DNA from: Musa acuminata AAA Group | Taxonomy: Eukaryota; Streptophyta; Magnoliopsida; Zingiberales; Musaceae | Reading direction: 5' to 3' | DNA: 64,000 nt | NCBI RefSeq assembly: GCF_036884655.1 | Contig: NC_088357.1 | Coordinates: 12,059,501 to 12,123,500, forward strand | Shown: piece after piece, positions 29,101-39,900 of the stretch | How positions within the stretch are numbered: the first letter of the stretch is position 1 | How the letters are laid out: every line of letters begins with the position of its first letter | The notes under the pieces: model-generated | Seen by the model: the letters and a program-made list of their open reading frames with translations, nothing else | Told to the model about the DNA's origin: nothing | Database searches by the model: none | Program-made: the position numbers and the translations under genes

Positions 29101-32100
29101 AATTCAACTGATTTTTCTATAGATATTTCAATCTATAACGAGCTGAAATACGAACCTCGAACAAGACTACCTCAAAGCCCGAAAAAGATATGTGATGCTA
29201 TTTTTACCAAATTTACATTGATTTTGCTAAACTTATACTATTACTATATTTATTTGTAACTTGAAAACTCTATCCTAACTTTTTTTTTAATTTTCAGGTA
29301 TTTTCGGAGGGATAAATCGATGAAATCAGGTGTACCGAGCGGTACACCTCGGTGTACCGCTCGGTACGCCGTACCGTACCGTACCGAGCCAGCGTCGAAA
29401 CGCTGGTATGGTACGGTTCGGCGAACCTTGATATATATAATCTTTTATTTATATATATATTATATATAAAAAAATAAAAAAAATGTGCGATGTCGCCTCT
29501 CTTCTCCCTAGGCAAGGTGACGTCACCGAAATAATATATATATATATATTATTTATAAATAATATATTTTTTATTTATAAATAACATATATATATATATA
29601 TTATTTATAAATAAAAAAATACTGCCCGGTAGCGAGTAGTCCAAGTACTAGACTTTTGTCGGACTGGTATGTACCGCCCGTACCAGGCGATTTCATTTGA
29701 AACTGTATACCTTGATCTCAATATCTCTGGCCCTGCCTTTCTCTCCTTAAACAAGATAAAAAAGACAATAAGTACTATCACCAAAGGCACGTCCCTTAAG
29801 ATAGTTTACAATATTATAACTAAACAAATGATGAATAAGTTTATGTTAAAAACACAATAACAAGAAGCAAACTAACCTCAGGATCTTTTTGTAAATCATC
29901 AGCATCTATTATAGGTGGAGCTTTACTCAATTCACAAAGCTCACTGTATATCGATACAAGATCTCCCAAACCCAGCTCAAGAAATGAAGGTGATACAACT
30001 TTATTGAATGATTGCTGATGACATACAAAAACCACACTGTCAAATGAGTAGGCAAACATATTAAGAGGATGAAACTTTGTTTCCTGAATATATCCACGCC
30101 AATCATTACTGATTAAAATGTAATCAATTATCACAATATCAAATAGCCTATATTGCAATTAAAATAAATCCAGTGTAGCATATCTGAGAAATGTGTTTAT
30201 AGATCTTCAGACAAGTAACCAATATGTGTAATTATTAAAAGGACTCTAACCTGGAAAGACTCTCTGTTAAACTTGAATAATGTTCAAGAGACAACAATGC
30301 AGTGTCTGATTAATTCAGAACTGTTCAATAGCTTCAATAACTTGAATAATCTATGTTTCATTGTTAGTTACTATGTAAAGCTCTACAATGGGCATCGTGT
30401 CTTGGATCTGCCTCTCAGAATTTAGTAATTTCATATTCCTAATGAAAATATTGATAGTTTTCTACTCATACAATATCTGAAATGCCACAAGAAGTTACCT
30501 AATTCAATATAGTGGCTTATCACATAATACCACTGACTTCCAAATTTGATGTTCTGAAATTTCCTGAACAAGCCTACTCTCTAAAGGCACAGGATGGCTG
30601 CAAGCCTTCAGAAAAATACTGTTGCTTTTGGATTCCAATATAACAAGCATATGACCACCAATTTTAACAACACAAATGTCCCTACAACCACGATGAGCAT
30701 GAGATGACGATATCGAGTTATAGTTACACTGGACCTTTAGGCTAACCTAAAACATCCTTCCAATAGAGTCTCCTAAGGAGAAATTTGCTGAAAGATGACA
30801 GGCAATACTGGAAACTACACAACCTTTGATTTATAAATAGTAACCAATATTTAATGATCTGGCCAAATATCAGTATCAAAACAAGTAGTTTACCAGTATA
30901 AGGTCATTCACTTTTTATTTTTTCATCATTTTATTTGGTAATACTGGGTGGTAAATGTCAGTGTACTGCAAAAATATTCCAGTATCATGGTGGTCTAAGA
31001 GGTTACAAAAACTAGTATCAACCAGTTTCAGTAAATCCTCTCTAATCAATAATCAAACATCTTATATAGTTAGATTTTGGAGTAATATAAAATTGCATAG
31101 AAAATTATGGCTAGGCCAAAAGGAAAAGTCATGTTTCACAAGGTGATATTTACCAAGATATTAAGAGGATTACGTATCAATATAAAATGCTTTCCTTTCC
31201 TCATCAAATCATTCGACAAATTCGGAAGTCGTTGCTTTGCCATATGCTACAAAAACAGAGAATCAATATAAGAACCATGATAATTGGATGCTAACAAGAT
31301 AATGATACTTCAAAAAAAACTCATGATACAAATCCCACTAGCCAAGTTAGAAATTTCATGTTGACAAGTATATAGAGAGAACTTGAAAGCTTTTCGAAGA
31401 AGGTTATCAAATTAGTTCATTTCAAACACTATATTGTAGTAGCATTAAGTTACATGACTGCTTTTTGCTCTAGTTGGTAAGCATATCGCAAGAGTTAATT
31501 AAAGACCAATATGGATAAACCTAAGAAAATACAATTGTGCTTTCTTTAAAGAGAAAGCATGCATACATCCATCACCTTTCACAGTCAAAGTCAACTAGAA
31601 GAATCATTTTTTCATAACAGTTAATTTGTAAACCAGTTTGTTGGTCAGGCTGGTCCAAATTCTTCGGCCGGTTAAAGAAATAGGCGAAGAAAGTTATTGA
31701 CTTAACTACAAAGGGCCATGTTTCTCATTTTTTGATGAAGTTCATATCATATGTAAGCTCCAATGAACCCGCTGGATGGTAATGATCAAGTTGCAAAATA
31801 AATATATGGACTAGTGCTAACTACATTTTTATATAAGGATGGGTCATTCGAGCATATGTAAATAGATGATTATATCGCAGCATAAGATATATTAAATAAT
31901 TCAAATCGATTGATGCATTACTCTATTTTGAGGTAGACAAAAACTAAGACATGTTTACTGTTTTCAACGCACTCTCATAAAACTCATAAATTATTGGACA
32001 AGACAAGCCAAGCTTATGCTGCTGCACCTCACGCTTTTGCACTTGGTCTGGGACCTAGCTTTGGCCTTTGATTCTGTGGGACTAGATTGAAGTTTCTCAA

Positions 32101-34350
32101 GTTCAATGTACATGAAACGCCAGTTTTTACTCTGACGAGTATCTTCATCAATTTTTCCATCTTGTTGAATAATTAATCCAAATGAAACATTAATCTATAT
32201 CTGATCTGATTTATCAATTGGGTGATTGAATGTACAACTAATTGGATTATGAGATTGAAAGGTCAATCCATATCAAGCACAATCAAATCAGATGAACTTT
32301 CATCTCATCCATTTGTAGAGTCTAATCCAAATCATGATGAAAATAGGCTTAACATATGTTTATCTAGCATTTGGTCATGCCTCAATTTAATACTCACTTA
32401 GACTTCCATGTTCTGAAGTAAATCCTGTATTGATGTCAAACGATATTTAGAATTCTCTAGTCCAACCTTTTAGCAGGATTTAGTTAAAAAAGTGGCTATC
32501 AATAGAAAAGTATAGTTAAAAAAGTGGCTATCAATAGATTTAGTAGGATTGGATGAATCTGCAGTCACATCCATTGTATTCAATGGTTCAATCACTTGTT
32601 TTCCTACAATGGGAAAAGAGAAATTTAGCAGTGAACCAATATGTTAGGAGCTAGTTGTAGAAAAAGGGGATGCCATCAACTTTATGTCGTTCCTTTCATG
32701 CTATTGAAGATGGTCACCACTGATTCCTATCTTTTATAATCCTTATGATCTTTCCTTGCATTAAGTTTGTCCTCCCTTTGATCTTAGAATTCTTCTCATC
32801 CAACATCACTGAATATGATATTCAGACATTCTTAGCTTATCTGGAAGTTTTCTTGAGACAAACAAAGCATGCAATTCTTATTGACTGGGTCTTTCTTTAG
32901 AAATCAAACATCATGTCCCATATCATTTTCACCTTTCTCATGAGCTGATGTTGATTCTTTTACAAACTGGATGACAGTAGCCTACAACACTATTTATCAT
33001 AAAATAGAAAACAACATTGAATATGCTGCTCAAATTGTCCCATCATATCTTTGACAATCATCATATCTTTGACAATCTAACTATGAAATGTCATGTAAGA
33101 TGCTCTTGAAACTTTAACCAATAGTTGCAATGAGAAACAAACAATAATTGTAAATAATGTTGTCTCATACATTCTAATCCATGTTAAAAGGCACATAAGC
33201 AGTGCTCATTAAACATACAATAACTTCAAATAACCAAGAGGTAAAATTTATTGCTCAAAATTTTGGCATTACTCGACTCTAACAACTTCATAATTTCTAC
33301 CTTTTCAGATTCACAAGTTTTGTTTTATAGCTGACTCCACTGTAATGAGAAAAATCCATGATAATAAACAATAATAGATATTATTCATAAAGTCATAACA
33401 TTAACTTCTTTTACCTGACAAATACAAGTTATTCCTGCAATATAAACTGTAAAAACATGGTCACCCTGAAAATTCTAGCAAATTCTTTTAACATAATTCG
33501 AAAATTAATATATGTAGCAAGTAAAGATGGAATTTTCTTCAAAAGGTCCAACATAACTTTAATTAGCAGTTTGATGCAGGGGGTGACAACGATGGAAACT
33601 ATGGTACCTTGCAGTACCGGTATTTCTTCTCTCCGGGCCCAAAAATCACTTCCTTGACTACCTTATTTCCATCGGAATCCTACATCACATTCGAAGCGGT
33701 TAACAAAAGAAACAGAAACAAAACATCAATCGTCTAACAGAATAACGTGAAGGCCATTAGCAAAGCCAAAAAGAAGGCATGGATAAATGAATGCAAGACC
33801 AACGGAAGAAGAAATATTGCTAAAAGATGGATAATCAATAGAACTACTTAAGAGATTCCACACAAGATTATTATTCGATTAACTCCGAAGAACAAACCAC
33901 AGAGGAAAAGGCGATCCCCATGCTTTAATGCCTAGCACTGGATCTTTCATCACCTCACAAAAAGTATAAAAAGGGTTCTCTTCATTACCATCTTGGACAG
34001 GAGTTCATCGCGGTAGGGCCTCTCCAAGCCAGTGACCGTCAAGAAGTTTGCATAAAGAGGTTCATCAACCACCTCCATGTCGTCCCTCTGGACCAGGAAA
34101 AGAAGAATGAGGACCGGCAGGCCATCAGAATCCGGTGGCAATGCAAATAACGTGCCCAAGAATCAAGAAAAGAGTCGATCCAACCACCGGACCACGATCG
34201 AACGCTTGGCGGGTACAGAGAAAAGAAGAAAGATTGGACGGAGGGGAGCACCAGAGCGGGGGAAACCTGAGCGAACGAGTACATGAGGCTGGTGCTGAGG
34301 GACCTGGGGGCCGACCAGGAGTGGATCACCTGCACCTCCTCCGTCGCCAT
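8113..34350 (-). CDS. Branched-chain aminotransferase-like protein (P-loop + class IV PLP aminotransferase)
   Basis: Nineteen exons splice in frame to 559 aa. In transcript order they are 34350-34267, 34087-33989, 33679-33608, 31246-31154, 30014-29877, 25691-25633, 23641-23539, 21106-20918, 20825-20725, 20613-20559, 20406-20320, 20198-20147, 19928-19843, 14246-14193, 14081-13998, 13916-13845, 12708-12628, 9230-9195, 8247-8113. Residues 1 to about 230 ([19 protein letters not shown] onward) form a sulfotransferase/P-loop-like domain. Residues about 260-559 form the aminotransferase class IV fold: candidate PLP lysine K411 in [18 protein letters not shown] at 445-452 and PGITR at 470-474. This order and length match the plant family of Arabidopsis At3g05190/At5g27410, whose substrate is not firmly established. 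The start ATG opens the conserved N-terminus directly. The gene covers 26 kb because eight CAAGG-type hAT copies lie in introns 5, 7, 13 and 16. No coding break is seen, so it is likely functional. Confidence 0.92.
11786..11910 (+). repeat. tRNA-derived SINE-like remnant
   Basis: The segment contains a pol III B-box match, GGTTCGAGTC at 11829-11838, preceded by CTGGGAGACCAG. It is followed by CCTCCCCAGACCCAACAT and GAGTCTCATGCCC. The B-box and the CCCCAGACCC...GAG.CTC.TGC order fit the 3' body of the widespread plant Au-like SINEs as I remember them. It lies in intron 17 of the aminotransferase-like gene. Ends and target duplication were not resolved, so it is probably an old, partial copy. 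Confidence 0.5.
12957..13225 (+). mobile_element. hAT MITE, CAAGG family, copy 1
   Basis: The copy begins CATGGTATGCAATTTCGAA and ends ATATTGCATACCTTG, imperfect terminal inverted repeats of the CAAGGTATGCAAT type. It is flanked by a perfect 8-bp duplication ATTATAAC (12949-12956 and 13226-13233). At 269 bp it keeps only the CGGTAC-rich subterminal parts, joined by a CTACAGTG-rich centre. It lies in intron 16 of the aminotransferase-like gene and has no coding capacity. Confidence 0.9.
15390..15541. mobile_element. Decayed hAT MITE, CAAGG family, copy 2
   Basis: The left end CAACGATTTTAATTTCGAATAA is a mutated family terminus. About 100 bp further in, the sequence returns as an inverted copy (AGTATTATTCGAAATTAAA), so the element can fold back. 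Flanks TTCTTGAC (15382-15389) and ATCTTGAC (15542-15549) match at 7 of 8 positions. The right terminus is AT-rich and no longer recognisable, so its end is tentative. Confidence 0.55.
16093..16988 (-). mobile_element. hAT internal-deletion derivative, CAAGG family, copy 3
   Basis: The copy starts CAAGGATTACAATTTCGG and ends ACAAATCCTA. The flanks CGTAGAAC and GGTAGAAC match at 7 of 8. The 896-bp interior, read on the minus strand, holds only pieces of the transposase 3' tail, including the segment around 16500-16600 that matches 48480-48600 of the long element, plus a short piece of the promoter/leader side. It shares orientation with copy 4, which starts 42 bp after it ends, but has a different target duplication, so the two are separate insertions. 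Confidence 0.85.
17031..18157 (-). mobile_element. hAT internal-deletion derivative, CAAGG family, copy 4
   Basis: The termini are CAAGGTTTGCAATTTCGATCC and GGTATTGCAAACCTTG. The flanks CTTGAATA and CCTGAATA match at 7 of 8. The 1127-bp interior on the minus strand joins a leader-like segment (about 17700-17830) directly to the transposase tail; the BED, DUF659 and dimerisation regions are missing. Its deletion junction differs from that of 27816-29430, so the two derivatives arose independently. It lies in intron 13 of the aminotransferase-like gene. Confidence 0.9.
21214..21437 (-). mobile_element. hAT MITE, CAAGG family, copy 5
   Basis: The 224-bp element starts CAAGGTTTGAAATACTATACC, ends TATGACAAACCTTG, and is flanked by a perfect duplication ATTTCAAC (21206-21213, 21438-21445). 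Its left end matches the right end of the plus-oriented copies, so it is inverted relative to them. The centre is rich in CTACAGTA/TACTGTAG dyads. It lies in intron 7 of the aminotransferase-like gene. Confidence 0.92.
26438..26784 (+). mobile_element. hAT MITE, CAAGG family, copy 6
   Basis: The left end (CAGGGGTCGCAATTTCGATG) and right end (AATTGAGAACCTTT) are diverged, but a perfect duplication GATCAGAC (26430-26437, 26785-26792) fixes the borders. The 347-bp interior has CGGTAC motifs and two copies of a unit of about 41 bp containing GATTTCGACCATTACCGAGG, from about 26610. It lies in intron 5 of the aminotransferase-like gene. Confidence 0.88.
27930..27967. repeat. 38-bp perfect palindrome in the subterminal region
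   Basis: The left half reads CGGGCGGTAACGGTCGAAA and the right half is its exact reverse complement. Two shorter relatives follow before 28050, built on GGTAATGGTCGATTTCGACC and GGTAACGGTCGAAATCGACC. In hAT elements such as Ac, transposase binds subterminal repeats, so these are candidate binding sites; the binding role is inference. Confidence 0.85.
28066..28112 (+). promoter_or_regulatory. MSA dyad and TATA-like box of the hAT element
   Basis: TCCAACGGTCA (28066-28076) is an exact fit to the plant M-phase-specific activator consensus (T/C)C(T/C)AACGG(T/C)(T/C)A. It is followed by its reverse complement TGACCGTTGGA (28080-28090), then TATTTAAA at 28105-28112. The same dyad with one intact half is present at 39807-39817 and at 53275-53299 (minus-oriented element), always on the promoter side of the transposase leader. 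MSA sites are bound by MYB3R factors that drive G2/M transcription. That the element uses them this way is inference. Confidence 0.6.
28262..29017 (+). pseudogene. Orphan C-terminal tail of hAT transposase (two broken frames)
   Basis: Two frames, 28262-28579 (105 aa, starting MSQTARGT) and 28637-29017 (126 aa, ending EARRSFWW), correspond to successive parts of the tail that follows the hAT dimerisation domain in the long element at 48470-49290. They are separated by a stop and a frame change. The tail is Ser/Thr/Gln/Tyr-rich and low in complexity. The first ATG was created where the leader was joined to the tail by the internal deletion. No catalytic part remains. Confidence 0.7.
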
Positions 34351-36977
34351 GGCCGTCGATGGGGGCGGAGCTCGATGGCGATGCTCGACGAGGGCGGCGT
34401 CCTTGTCAATGCCTCCTCCCTTTCGTTGTTGTCATGCTCCTTTTGTCTCGTAGCGAATCGGGCCTGGCGTGGCCTTTTAAATTCGTCCCCGCTTCCTTCA
34501 CCTTTCTAGCCACTGGATAGAAAATGTGGGTCCAATGCAATTACAAGTAACGACCAACAAAAAACGGTGTACGTAAGCGGGTTCCCAACTCCCTAGGACG
34601 AGAAGAGTTGGATGAGCTGGAATCCGAGATCCAAGAAAGTTATGCTGCCATGCCTTTTTTAAAGGGCAACAAATCACTGTGATAAATGATAATTAAATAA
34701 TTTTAATTATATGTATGGCCACAAATATATGTATTAATCAGAGATGTGATATATATATATATATAAGACAAATAATTAGATTAATAGAGGGACTGCAGGC
34801 ACCCTCCCGAGCACGTGCCAGAGGAATAGAAAACCTGAAGCAGAACTGAAATGGATAATAATTTTGTGAGTGCCATTAAAATTGATCGATCGAAAAATGG
34901 GATTAACCTTCAAAGAAGAAACCATAAAATAGTGGAGCTTAAGTGATTTTCTTATTTATCCTTATAAAATGTAATAACTTATGTTTTTATTTGGCTTCGT
35001 TAAAACTCCAAAACAAAATTAATTTCTTTTAAAAAACTATTATGATTATAAAAAATTAAATATATTTATATATTTTATATCAAATTGTTAATGTTTTTGC
35101 AAACATTAAATGATAAATACGACATTCTATATCCATCTTACTGCCAATGATATCATTTAAAATTTATTGATTGTGATTTAAATTTATTGGATGAGATGTA
35201 AATTTATTAGATGAGTTGATGTAGTACACATCAATATTTTAGGTTTTAATAATGTTTTAAGCGTTTAATCTTTGATAAGCCGGTCAAGTACACCAACATC
35301 ATAAATCATTTACTAACTATAACTCTTAATATTTTAGATATAAAATTTATTGAATGAGATTTTAAATCGAGTCTAGTAAACCACTAAGGTTACAAAACAA
35401 AAGTCACAGATCTGAAGAGGCTTCAACAAACTCTCTTAAATTTTGAGCATTTCTTCTTTTTTCCTTTGATAGATAGTTCAAGCAATCAGATGCATCTTTA
35501 GAGTGTGAGCTTCCCCCGACGTTCTCGTCTTGTTTTTCCATGTTTTTGGTCTTTCTTTTACTTTTTGATAATTCATATTAGATGTGAGATTTTGTTAAAA
35601 TGGATATTGCAATATAAGGAACTCAATATTTGGAACTTAATACAAATTTTGTAGCAAGGAATGCAATCTCGTAATACCGACATTACTATTCTATCGAGTA
35701 TCTCTGGGACAGTATATACCAAAGAGGAAGAAGAGAACACGACGGAGAAGATAAAAAGAAGGAAGAAGAAAAAGTGATAGGGGAAAGATGAAGAGGAAGA
35801 GGAGGAAGGAGGAAAAATACATTGTTGATTTATTAAAAATTAAAAACAAAATATTCCTAGATATAATGTTAAAATTTTAAAATATATAGATATATATTAT
35901 GACGAAAGTTATAATAGAACATATATTAGAGAGAGTTTATAGTAAAATTGTCTACGTAAACCGTCTCAAAGAATAAAAAAAGATTTATTGGTCAAAGGAA
36001 TAAAAATATGAACACTAAGTTGGATGATAACAAGTGAGATAGAGAGGACCAATTCAAAAAAAAAAAGTAAATAGAGGTGAAAGGAGAGATGATAGAGATT
36101 TAGTCATTTTAAAATAAATAAATAAAAGCATTTTAGCCATTTTAAAGCTTAGAAGAGGTGAAATATGTTCCAACTTTCCCCGTCCCACTAAAAATTTTAA
36201 CCATTTTTGTTTCATCTCAACCCAAATCAAGAAATTTGACACTATTAATTATATTTTTAAGAATTATATTTATTATAAAATAGAAAAAAAAATCTCAACA
36301 TGAAATTATTGAAACCATTTTAATTCGAACCAGTTCTTGAAAATTATACCTCCTTTTTCAATCAAAGCCAATCGAGTCCAATCTGATCAAATGGAATCGA
36401 TGTACCTCTGGACCAAGGTTGAAATTGGCATCTCAGAGTCGAAAGATCATCCAAAGTCTTAGGACAATGGGGACAGCAATGAATCCATTCCAAGTGTGCT
36501 CAAGAGTAGGACCTGCAGAAATCTACAAAAGCCTGGAAAACAAATTAGAGTCAAGTGGTGAAAATGATCAAAAGATTCTGATAACAAACTTATCACTAGA
36601 GTCATTAAGATGTTCCAACTAGAAATCAAAAAGGGTTATGGCAACCTTTTACTCAATCTCTGATTAGAATCTCTTATGAGGTAAAAGCTTGAAGAAAGTA
36701 TATGGAATAAATCAACAAAAAGTTAATTTAGCTAACTGTTATCCTGAGCTGAGAACACCAAGACCCAATGATAGTCTCACATTGAATGTGAGCAACTCTT
36801 GTGACGGTATATGACTCTCCCAAAGTCATACGGTTTTGGGTTTGAATCATGATAAATATGGTACCAGAGCATAGTATTCAAAACATTTTTGAAAAGAGAA
36901 GCTTTTATCATGGAAGAAAGCTATTGTTTTTCTTTTTATTGGATGATTTAGTTGTCCCAACTTGACAATTTGTATGG
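34351..36977. other. Intergenic region and promoter of the BCAT-like gene
   Basis: This 2.6-kb region lies between the minus-strand aminotransferase-like start and the 3' end of the transporter. The part next to 34350 is GC-rich; a CACGTG G-box lies at 34812-34817. From 34670 to 36300 it is AT-rich with no reading frame I can support. A likely AATAAA poly(A) signal of the transporter lies on the minus strand at 36935-36940. At 35655 a lone CAAGGAATGCAATCTCG resembles a terminus of the hAT family, without a partner. Confidence 0.6.
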
Positions 36978-39900
36978 TCACTGTAAAATCAAACTCATCG
37001 AAGCCTGTATCTCTTCTAGAGTTCGTCCTTTGGTTTCTGGTACAAGCCGCTCCACGAATAGAACAGTAAGACCGCAAATGCTTGCAAAGATGAAGAAGGT
37101 TCCTGCGATTTTTGTCCATATTAATATGCATCGAATCAAAGGCGTGTCATATATTAGATGATAAGTGACACTACGTTGGTTCTCATTACCAGCTGAGCTC
37201 CACATCATAAGAAAGTTGAAAGTGTATGAGATAATCCAGGAACCCACCCAGCTAACCAAGGTCACAAGGCTTCCTGCTGTTCCTTTCATGTTCAAAGGAA
37301 ATATCTGTATCCAAAATGTCAATTATCAGAACCTATGGTTTCAGGATATAATTTTATCTAATTCTTTCGAGTTCAGGTGACTTGCCTCTGACATGATGAC
37401 CCATGGTATTCCGCCCATACCCAGCGAGAATGATCCCGTGTATGTCTGATATGACAAGAAACATGAAAGTATAAATATGAAAGTTACACTTTCAATTGCT
37501 ATGCAACAACAGGAATATAGGTACCAGTATGCCAGCCAGAGCAAGCACGGTGTTCAATTCCTTTGAGAATTCATGTCCCTGTTGACCTTAGGAAATCAGT
37601 ACGAGATTTTCTTTTTCTCTGTAAAATTTATTCAAGAGAGTAGCAGGTTCTAGTAAAGACCTTCAACATGAATGATATACCAACAAGGAAACAACCTATG
37701 CATGTTCCTGCTGCAGAAATCTGGAATCGAAAAGTTACTGAGAAACTGTGTGAATCCTTTTTTTAGAGAAAAGAAAGGACAAGCTGAAATGGACGGGTTT
37801 AAATTGCTTATGCAGTTTCTTGCCATTAGAAGTGGTCTTCTTCCAGATCTATCCATCAAAAGTACCCCTAAGGTGGTCATTGGAATCTGCAAGATAGCAA
37901 TTCTGTTATGCTGTCTTAAATCAAGGAACAAAGTAGAATATGTTTAAGAAAATGAACCTGAACTGCGGCCATTGCAATCATTCCAGTATCACCAGATGAA
38001 AAACCTGTAAGTATCACAAAGTTTTAGTGCCCTATAGGAATTAAATTTATTTGATGTTTCTCACCCAGAAAAACAAAAATTAAAAGTTCGAGGCATGAAG
38101 AATTGGTGACATTGTTTCTGTTTTTCATTATGTTCATTGTTTGTGAAGCTTCTGGAGGTAAAAACACTTGATGCTTCCTGTAGTGTTGCAGGATGTTTTC
38201 TTTGTATATTGACTGTGCCTTCAGCTCTGTGGAGCTTGTATCTGTGATGACCTTTTAGTGCAATGGGCAAACTCATGCCAGTTTTTTCTCAAGAAGAAGA
38301 AAATACTGCTCCCTAAAAGTTTCAGAAGCAAAAATTGCATAAGATCCCAGACAATTGATAGTCATACTTGTGGCCTTGACCTCTTCTTCTCAAATGAATA
38401 ACCACCTCCCACCATCAAAAGATAGTAGTTGGAACCACCAGAGTTGGTTTAATAAAAAAAGAAAAGAAAAACATAAATGAAAATTTCTATTGCTTACTCT
38501 GGAACATGAAAAACATAATGCTGCTAGATGAGGCCAGAGTTACACTCTTAATTGGAATAATTAGGAGAGAGATATTATTACTTTACCTGCTGAGACAAAT
38601 ATCTCACTTGCATAAAAACAGATTGCATTGACTCCTCCAAATTGCTGAAGCACCATAAGTCCGACTCCAACCTATTATTGAATTCAAATATTAAGAAACC
38701 CTCAAGCAAAATTAAAGCATCACCCATATGTATTGAAGATGATGAACACTTACGATGACTGCGTGAAGGTATTTCTTCTGAAACAAGTCCAGCATACCAG
38801 ATTGAGGAAGTTTTTGAAGGTTTACTGTGAACTCCTGGGTCAACAATCTTCCATTCTTATAATACATAAATTATTGTGTAACTGTGTAGAAAATTTGTTT
38901 GAAGATAAACACAGTACCATTATCTCCTCTGCTTCTTGAGAAACATCAGAGTGCTCCCCCCTTAGTCTTTTTAATCCTGCTTCAAATTCATGATCTTTAC
39001 CTACCATAGCCTGCATGATGTACACATGCTTGGATTTAGTTTAATCAACGGTAAATTTTTACTGAACTGAACAGTCCAATCTTGGATACCCAATGATCCA
39101 CCTCAACAAAAATAATTATGCCCTGGGGCCTTAGGAGATGAAACATTTCATCTTTAAGGTCTAAAAACCAGTAATTTCACTTGTTCTAAATAATAATATT
39201 TTTAATTTTCTTATTTTCTCCTTTTCCCTAATTTTTTTAATTGATGAGTAGAAATAAACTATACTTTCTAGAATATGGAGAGAGACTTTAAAATGCAAGA
39301 ATTTTAAATAAAGGAGAAAATTGTTGATTATATGAGTTAAACATTTAGTAAAATTAACCTGGCAATGAAAATAGCAGCTGGAACTAAGAAACAACAATCA
39401 AATTTTTATTACCTTGTATCAGCCATTTAATAATGAAGAATAATGAGAATTTTTCGCCAGTAAGAGCAAAATAGTTCAGAAAAGAGTGCAATAGAGATAT
39501 TTCATGATTGCTAATGTCATTAGTTGATATCAAGTTCTTTGCAACTTTTTTGTCTGAGTAGTTATTACTTTTAACCAAGGTATTCAGTTTCGAATGATAC
39601 CACCCAGTACAGCCGGTACATACCGGTCCAACAGCATACCGGGCAGAATGCTTAAAAGCGCCCCGTATAGGATGATATGGGGTTATATCGGGTGGTAACG
39701 GTCGAAATTTCGATCGTTGCCGCTCGACACAGCTCGGTAACGGTCGATTTCGATTATTACCACTCGGTAACGATCGAACTCAACCGTTACCGCTCGATAA
39801 CAATGCTCCAACGGTCAAATTGATTGTTAGAGCCCTTTCTCATAGGTTTTCAACAGTCGTATCGTTGGAAAGAATCGAGTCGGGCGACAAGACACCTTCA

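Larger units (their letters stand above)
27816..29430 (+). mobile_element. hAT internal-deletion derivative, CAAGG family, copy 7b (nested)
   Basis: A 1615-bp element starting CAAGGTTCGCCATACCGATG and ending TTCGGCGAACCTTG is inserted in the TA tract of copy 7a, with an ATATATAT duplication on both sides. It is the least decayed copy: its subterminal CGGTAC arrays and palindromes are well preserved and the long dyad at 27930-27967 is perfect. Order: subterminal array, MSA dyad, TATA-like box, leader (to about 28259), fused to the transposase 3' tail (28262-29017), AT-rich 3' region, right subterminal array. Confidence 0.93.
27708..29714 (+). mobile_element. TA-rich hAT MITE, CAAGG family, copy 7a (host of a nested copy)
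   Basis: The outer termini are CAAGGATTGAAATATCGTACC and GAAACTGTATACCTTG. The flanks CTCTTAAT and ATCTCAAT match at 6 of 8. Without the nested insertion the element is about 0.4 kb. It carries long TA tracts and a core with ATGTCGCC and GGTGACGTCACC, as in the copies at 56684 and 63414. It lies in intron 5 of the aminotransferase-like gene. Confidence 0.8.

Noticed and set aside
35655..35720. Possible thirteenth hAT copy (CAAGGAATGCAATCTCG)
   Set aside because: Only one terminus is visible; no opposite end or 8-bp duplication was found nearby.
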